Part shown: positions 5,238-7,811 of the stretch, in pieces
How positions within the stretch are numbered: position 1 is the stretch's first letter
Layout of the letters: each line of letters begins with the position of its first letter
DNA from: Chloroflexota bacterium
Lineage (GTDB): Bacteria > Chloroflexota > Dehalococcoidia > UBA3495
NCBI GenBank assembly: GCA_022563275.1
Contig: JADFNR010000148.1
Location: 1-7,811 of the forward strand
Reading direction: 5' to 3'
Length of the DNA stretch: 7,811 bases
Made by a program: the position numbers and the translations under genes
The notes under the pieces: generated by a model
Seen by the model: the letters and a program-made list of their open reading frames with translations, nothing else
The model's database searches: none
What the model was told of the DNA's origin: nothing

Positions 5238-6731
5238 TTAACCCTTGAGCGCATTTGCGTCCTGTCCGGCGCTATTTCCAGCCAGACGGCCAAAAACCAT
5301 GCCCGCCGACAATCCGGAGCCTCCGGGATAGTTGTGATAGAACAGTCCGCCGACCATCTCGCCGGCGGCATACAGGCCGGGGATGGGTTCTTGGCTGTTG
5401 GTGACGACGCGGCCACGGGTGTCGATCTTGACGCCGCCGAAGGTGAAACTGATGCCGCAGGTCACGGCGTAGCCCGTGTACGGCGGGGTGTCGATGAGCT
5501 CGGCCCAGTTGCTCTTGGGCGGTGTGATGCCCACGGTGCACCGGCCGTCTTTGATGGTTGGGTTGTAAGGGATATCGGTCTGCACGGCCGCGTTGTATTC
5601 CTCGATGGTCTTCACGAAGCCGGCCGGGTCGATGTCCAACCGTTCGGCCAGTTCTTGCAGGGTGTCGGCTTTGGCCATGGTTACCTGCTCGATGTGGTAT
5701 TCGTCCCGCAGCAGGTGCTTAACTTTCTCGTCGAAGATATGGAAACCAAGACCCTGAGGCTGGGTCAGATAGGCCCGGCCGAATTTAACGTAGGTGTAGT
5801 TGCGGAAGTCCTCGCCCTCGTCCAGGAAGCGTTCTCCGTTGATGTTCACGATCAGTCCAAAGGGATAGGAGTGCTTCTGGTACAGCTCGGTGATGGTGCG
5901 GTCTCCGAAGGCCGGAGCGTTCATGTCCCAGGCCACGGCGTGGCAGCTGCTGTAGTGGCCGTGGGACTGAGCGCCCACGTCCAGGGCCATCTTGATGCCG
6001 TCGCCGGTATTGTAGGGGACGCCGCGGACCTTGACGTTCTCCCAACCGGGGCCAAGGTACCGGCAGCGCATCTCGGCGTTGGCCTCGAATCCACCGGCGG
6101 CGAGCACCACGGTGCTGGAGGCGACATCCTCGAACCCGTCAGGACCTTGTATGGTCAACCCGCTAACTCGGCCCTTCTGGTTCTGAAGCAGTTTTTTGGC
6201 CTGAGTGGAATACCGGACGTCGATACCCATCTCGGCGCAGACATCGAACTGCTGGTCGGATAGGCCCTTTCCGGCGCCCACGGCTTCGACCAAAAGGCCG
6301 CCCCAGAAACGGTATTTGTCGCCGTCTTTGAAGGACTGCCGGCCGTAGGCCAGGACGAACCTGACCCCTTTGGATTGCAGCCACTGCATGGTTGGCAGCG
6401 ACTGGCTGACCAGTATCTGGGCCAACTCGGGGTCGGTTAAACCCTCGGTAACCCGCATCATGTCGTCGTAGAACTGGGTCTCGGTATAGCTGCCCACTTC
6501 CACCTGATTAACTTCGGTTTCCGACATGTCGGGAATGACTGTCCTGATGTCGTCCAAGCCCTCAAAGGCGAAACGGATGATCCCGCCGGTGAAATAGGTG
6601 TTGCCGCCCCGGAAATATTCGGGAGCTTTCTCAACGACCAGGACCGAATCGGTGGTTTCCTTGGCGGCGATGGCGGCGGACAGGGCCGCGTTGCCGGCGC
6701 CGACTACAATCACGTCATATTGACTTGCCAC
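5238..6731 (-). CDS. TcuA-like FAD-dependent dehydrogenase (fumarate reductase flavoprotein family)
   Basis: This 497-residue protein has the layout of the succinate dehydrogenase/fumarate reductase flavoprotein family, closest in motif to tricarballylate dehydrogenase TcuA. The FAD-binding Rossmann motif is YDVIVVGAGNAA at residues 5-16, with E34 at the end of the second strand (VLVVEKAP), then GGNTYFTGG at 42-50. Further on come NINGERFLDE and EDFRNYTY (candidate catalytic region), and a C-terminal FAD cap: FTFGGVKIDTRGRV, then GLYAAGEMVGGLFYHNYPGG from about 452. TcuA oxidises tricarballylate to cis-aconitate using bound FAD; many relatives act on other carboxylates or on steroids. GTG 6731 is chosen because GGAGGT lies 8 nt upstream and the Rossmann fold starts five residues in; the frame extends upstream to 6857 without family sequence. 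No TcuB electron-transfer gene is seen nearby. Substrate is uncertain. Confidence 0.88.
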   Translation of the reverse strand: MASQYDVIVVGAGNAALSAAIAAKETTDSVLVVEKAPEYFRGGNTYFTGGIIRFAFEGLDDIRTVIPDMSETEVNQVEVGSYTETQFYDDMMRVTEGLTDPELAQILVSQSLPTMQWLQSKGVRFVLAYGRQSFKDGDKYRFWGGLLVEAVGAGKGLSDQQFDVCAEMGIDVRYSTQAKKLLQNQKGRVSGLTIQGPDGFEDVASSTVVLAAGGFEANAEMRCRYLGPGWENVKVRGVPYNTGDGIKMALDVGAQSHGHYSSCHAVAWDMNAPAFGDRTITELYQKHSYPFGLIVNINGERFLDEGEDFRNYTYVKFGRAYLTQPQGLGFHIFDEKVKHLLRDEYHIEQVTMAKADTLQELAERLDIDPAGFVKTIEEYNAAVQTDIPYNPTIKDGRCTVGITPPKSNWAELIDTPPYTGYAVTCGISFTFGGVKIDTRGRVVTNSQEPIPGLYAAGEMVGGLFYHNYPGGSGLSAGMVFGRLAGNSAGQDANALKG

Positions 6732-6739
6732 AGTTGGGT

Positions 6740-6745
6740 ACCTCC
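6740..6745 (-). promoter_or_regulatory. Ribosome binding site for the GTG start of the flavoprotein
   Basis: On the minus strand GGAGGT lies 8 nt before the GTG at 6731, an ideal spacing that decides the start over upstream codons in the same frame. Confidence 0.75.
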
Positions 6746-6792
6746 ACGGGAAATGGTGGGATAGGTCTGATTGAACGGTTCGGGGTGAAAAG

Positions 6793-6821
6793 GGTTCGGC
6801 CTTTTTGTCGTGACCTATAAT
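6793..6821 (+). promoter_or_regulatory. Promoter for the glycosylase gene in a divergent intergenic region
   Basis: A perfect TATAAT lies at 6816-6821. The -35 region at 17 nt (GGTTCG, 6793-6798) is poor, so an activator or a different spacing may be used. Transcription would start near 6828-6830, giving a leader of about 50 nt before the ATG at 6880. The region 6732-6837 must also hold the minus-strand promoter of the flavoprotein gene. A TATTAT can be read there on the minus strand (6822-6817), but no matching -35 is convincing. Confidence 0.5.
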
Positions 6822-6879
6822 AATCCTGTCAGACACAATGCCACAAGATACGGCCAAAATTTATAGACGGAGATCGGAC

Positions 6880-7434
6880 ATGGACCGGTGCGAATGGGCG
6901 GGAAGCGAATTGATGATTGCCTATCACGATCAAGAGTGGGGGGTGCCGCTCCACGATGACCGGCTGCTGTTCGAATTTCTGATCTTGGAGGGCGCCCAGG
7001 CCGGCCTCAGTTGGAATACCATCTTGAATAAGCGCCAGAACTACCGCTTAGCCTTCGACAACTTCGACGCAGAAACCATCTCCCGGTATGGTGATGCCAA
7101 GGTAGTTAGTCTGTTGGCGGACGCCGGTATCGTCCGAAACCGCCTCAAGATAGCCTCGGTCATCGGGAACGCCCAGGCTTACTTGAGGGTGGTGCGGGAG
7201 GCGGGCAGCTTCGACACCTACATCTGGGAATTCGTGGGCGGCGTCCCCAAGACCAACGAAAGGAAGTCCCTTTCGGAGATGCCGGCCAAGACCGCCGAAT
7301 CAGACTCCATGAGCAAAGACCTGAAGGCCAGGGGATTCAAATTCGTGGGTTCGACCATCTGCTACGCCTACATGCAGGCTACCGGCATGGTCAACGACCA
7401 CACGGTGGATTGTTTCAGGCACGGCCAGGTCTAG
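6880..7434 (+). CDS. tag: DNA-3-methyladenine glycosylase I
   Basis: The 184-residue product matches Tag (about 187 aa in E. coli) along its whole length. This monofunctional base-excision enzyme removes 3-methyladenine from alkylated DNA in the cytosol. The zinc-binding set of the family is present: C4 in MDRCEW, H16 in AYHDQEWGVP, and H174 with C178 in NDHTVDCF near the C-terminus. The substrate-pocket segment LEGAQAGLSW contains E37 and W45, matching the catalytic-pocket Glu and Trp of the E. coli protein, and GFKFVGSTICYAYMQA is strongly conserved. ATG 6880 is chosen over the in-frame ATG at 6838 because GGAG (6869-6872) lies 7 nt upstream and the protein then begins exactly at the family N-terminus. 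It is transcribed away from the metabolic block and appears to be an independent housekeeping repair gene. Confidence 0.95.
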   Translation: MDRCEWAGSELMIAYHDQEWGVPLHDDRLLFEFLILEGAQAGLSWNTILNKRQNYRLAFDNFDAETISRYGDAKVVSLLADAGIVRNRLKIASVIGNAQAYLRVVREAGSFDTYIWEFVGGVPKTNERKSLSEMPAKTAESDSMSKDLKARGFKFVGSTICYAYMQATGMVNDHTVDCFRHGQV

Positions 7435-7557
7435 CAGCCCGCAGGTTGCCGCCGCCGAATGCCCGGTTTAAGATAAACGCGGCTCAAGAGTCATCAGGGC
7501 GGCTGCGAGGGCCACCCGCCGTTTGAAAACCAATAAAACCAAGGGGGATTCGCCAGA

Positions 7558-7811
7558 TTGAAAGCTGCGAGACTTGCCGGACCAAAACACTTTGAGTTTC
7601 TGGAAATCGAGACGCCGGTGGCCAACGACGGCCAGTGCCTGATCAGATTGGAGCGCGTGTCCGTATGCGGCAGCGACTGCCGTCACGGGTTCAATATCCA
7701 CCCCGAAGAAGAATATCCCATGGATATCGGCAGGCCCTGCCACGAATTGGCCGGGACCATCGTCGAGAGCCGTACCGATGAATACCATGAGGGTCAGCGG
7801 GTGATCGCGAT
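7558..7811 (+). CDS. Zinc-dependent alcohol dehydrogenase family, N-terminal part (runs off right edge)
   Basis: The frame is open from a TTG at 7558 to the window end (84 codons). AAGGGGG (7541-7547) lies about 10 nt upstream and serves as ribosome binding site. The protein begins LKAARLAGPKHFEFLEIETP (initiator decoded as Met), the usual N-terminal GroES-like strand pattern of medium-chain dehydrogenases. The catalytic-zinc Cys is in SVCGSDCRHG (about residues 36-45). The family GHE motif appears as RPCHELAGTIVE, with Cys in place of Gly before the His-Glu pair. It ends GQRVIAI, matching the G-x-RV-A pattern of the family. Members oxidise alcohols or polyols with NAD(P); the nucleotide-binding domain and any structural-zinc cysteines are outside the window, so the substrate cannot be named. 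It lies 123 bp after tag on the same strand. Confidence 0.85.
   Translation, partial: MKAARLAGPKHFEFLEIETPVANDGQCLIRLERVSVCGSDCRHGFNIHPEEEYPMDIGRPCHELAGTIVESRTDEYHEGQRVIA

Noticed and set aside
5334..6263. Plus-strand open frame of 309 codons over the flavoprotein gene
   Set aside because: It is antisense to a clear FAD dehydrogenase and has a Val/Gly/His-rich shadow composition with no motif.
6788..6805. AAAAGG/CCTTTT dyad in the divergent intergenic region as terminator or operator
   Set aside because: The stem is weak and A/T-rich, no gene ends there, and it overlaps the promoter region; not enough to call a site.
6838..6879. Upstream in-frame ATG for the glycosylase
   Set aside because: It lies only about 10 nt from the predicted transcription start, has no ribosome binding site, and adds 14 residues not found in the family.
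7468..7788. Minus-strand open frame of 106 codons
   Set aside because: It is opposite the zinc-dehydrogenase N-terminus, which matches its family throughout; the antisense frame has no motif.

Overview
The window (about 60% G+C by eye) is a bacterial chromosomal segment with a phage packaging module at its left edge. Coding sequences are tightly spaced, GTG and TTG starts are common, and the metabolic genes are a TcuA-type flavoprotein, an OFA/monocarboxylate-like MFS carrier, a MDMPI-fold protein and a zinc dehydrogenase. This mix recalls Chloroflexota (Dehalococcoidia/SAR202-like) genomes. That placement is an inference from gene style; no marker gene is present.

Layout. Positions 1-1845, all minus strand, form a phage head-packaging module: a TTG-started zinc-ribbon protein, the large terminase, and the N-terminus of a probable portal protein that runs off the left edge. 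Stop-to-start distances are 5 nt and then a 4-nt ATGA overlap. A strong intrinsic terminator (1879-1910, minus strand) sits just upstream of the zinc-ribbon gene and separates the phage block from a small orphan gene (2011-2196) that has its own candidate promoter. Positions 2442-6731, also minus strand, hold a metabolic block: a TcuA-like FAD dehydrogenase (5238-6731), a MDMPI/DinB-fold protein (4143-4979), an MFS transporter (2700-4001) and a one-pass membrane protein (2442-2690). A dispersed palindromic repeat of about 160 bp (5026-5186) lies between the first two. From 6732 rightwards the genes point to the plus strand: DNA-3-methyladenine glycosylase I (6880-7434) behind a clear TATAAT box, and the N-terminus of a zinc-dependent alcohol dehydrogenase (7558 to the right edge), which uses a TTG start.

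How it may work together. The MFS carrier, flavin dehydrogenase and MDMPI-like protein look like an uptake-and-catabolism set for a small organic acid. The electron-transfer partner TcuB is not in the window, and the genes are probably separate transcription units rather than one operon, because a repeat and a possible MerR-type promoter lie between them. The phage genes are intact in frame, but the terminase Walker A lacks the usual Ser/Thr after the lysine. No integrase or attachment site is visible, so prophage, remnant or gene-transfer-agent-like cluster cannot be told apart here. I did not identify a convincing wholly new system. The most unusual items are the two-lobed repeat, the terminator ahead of the packaging genes, the Walker A deviation and the putative MerR-like promoter.
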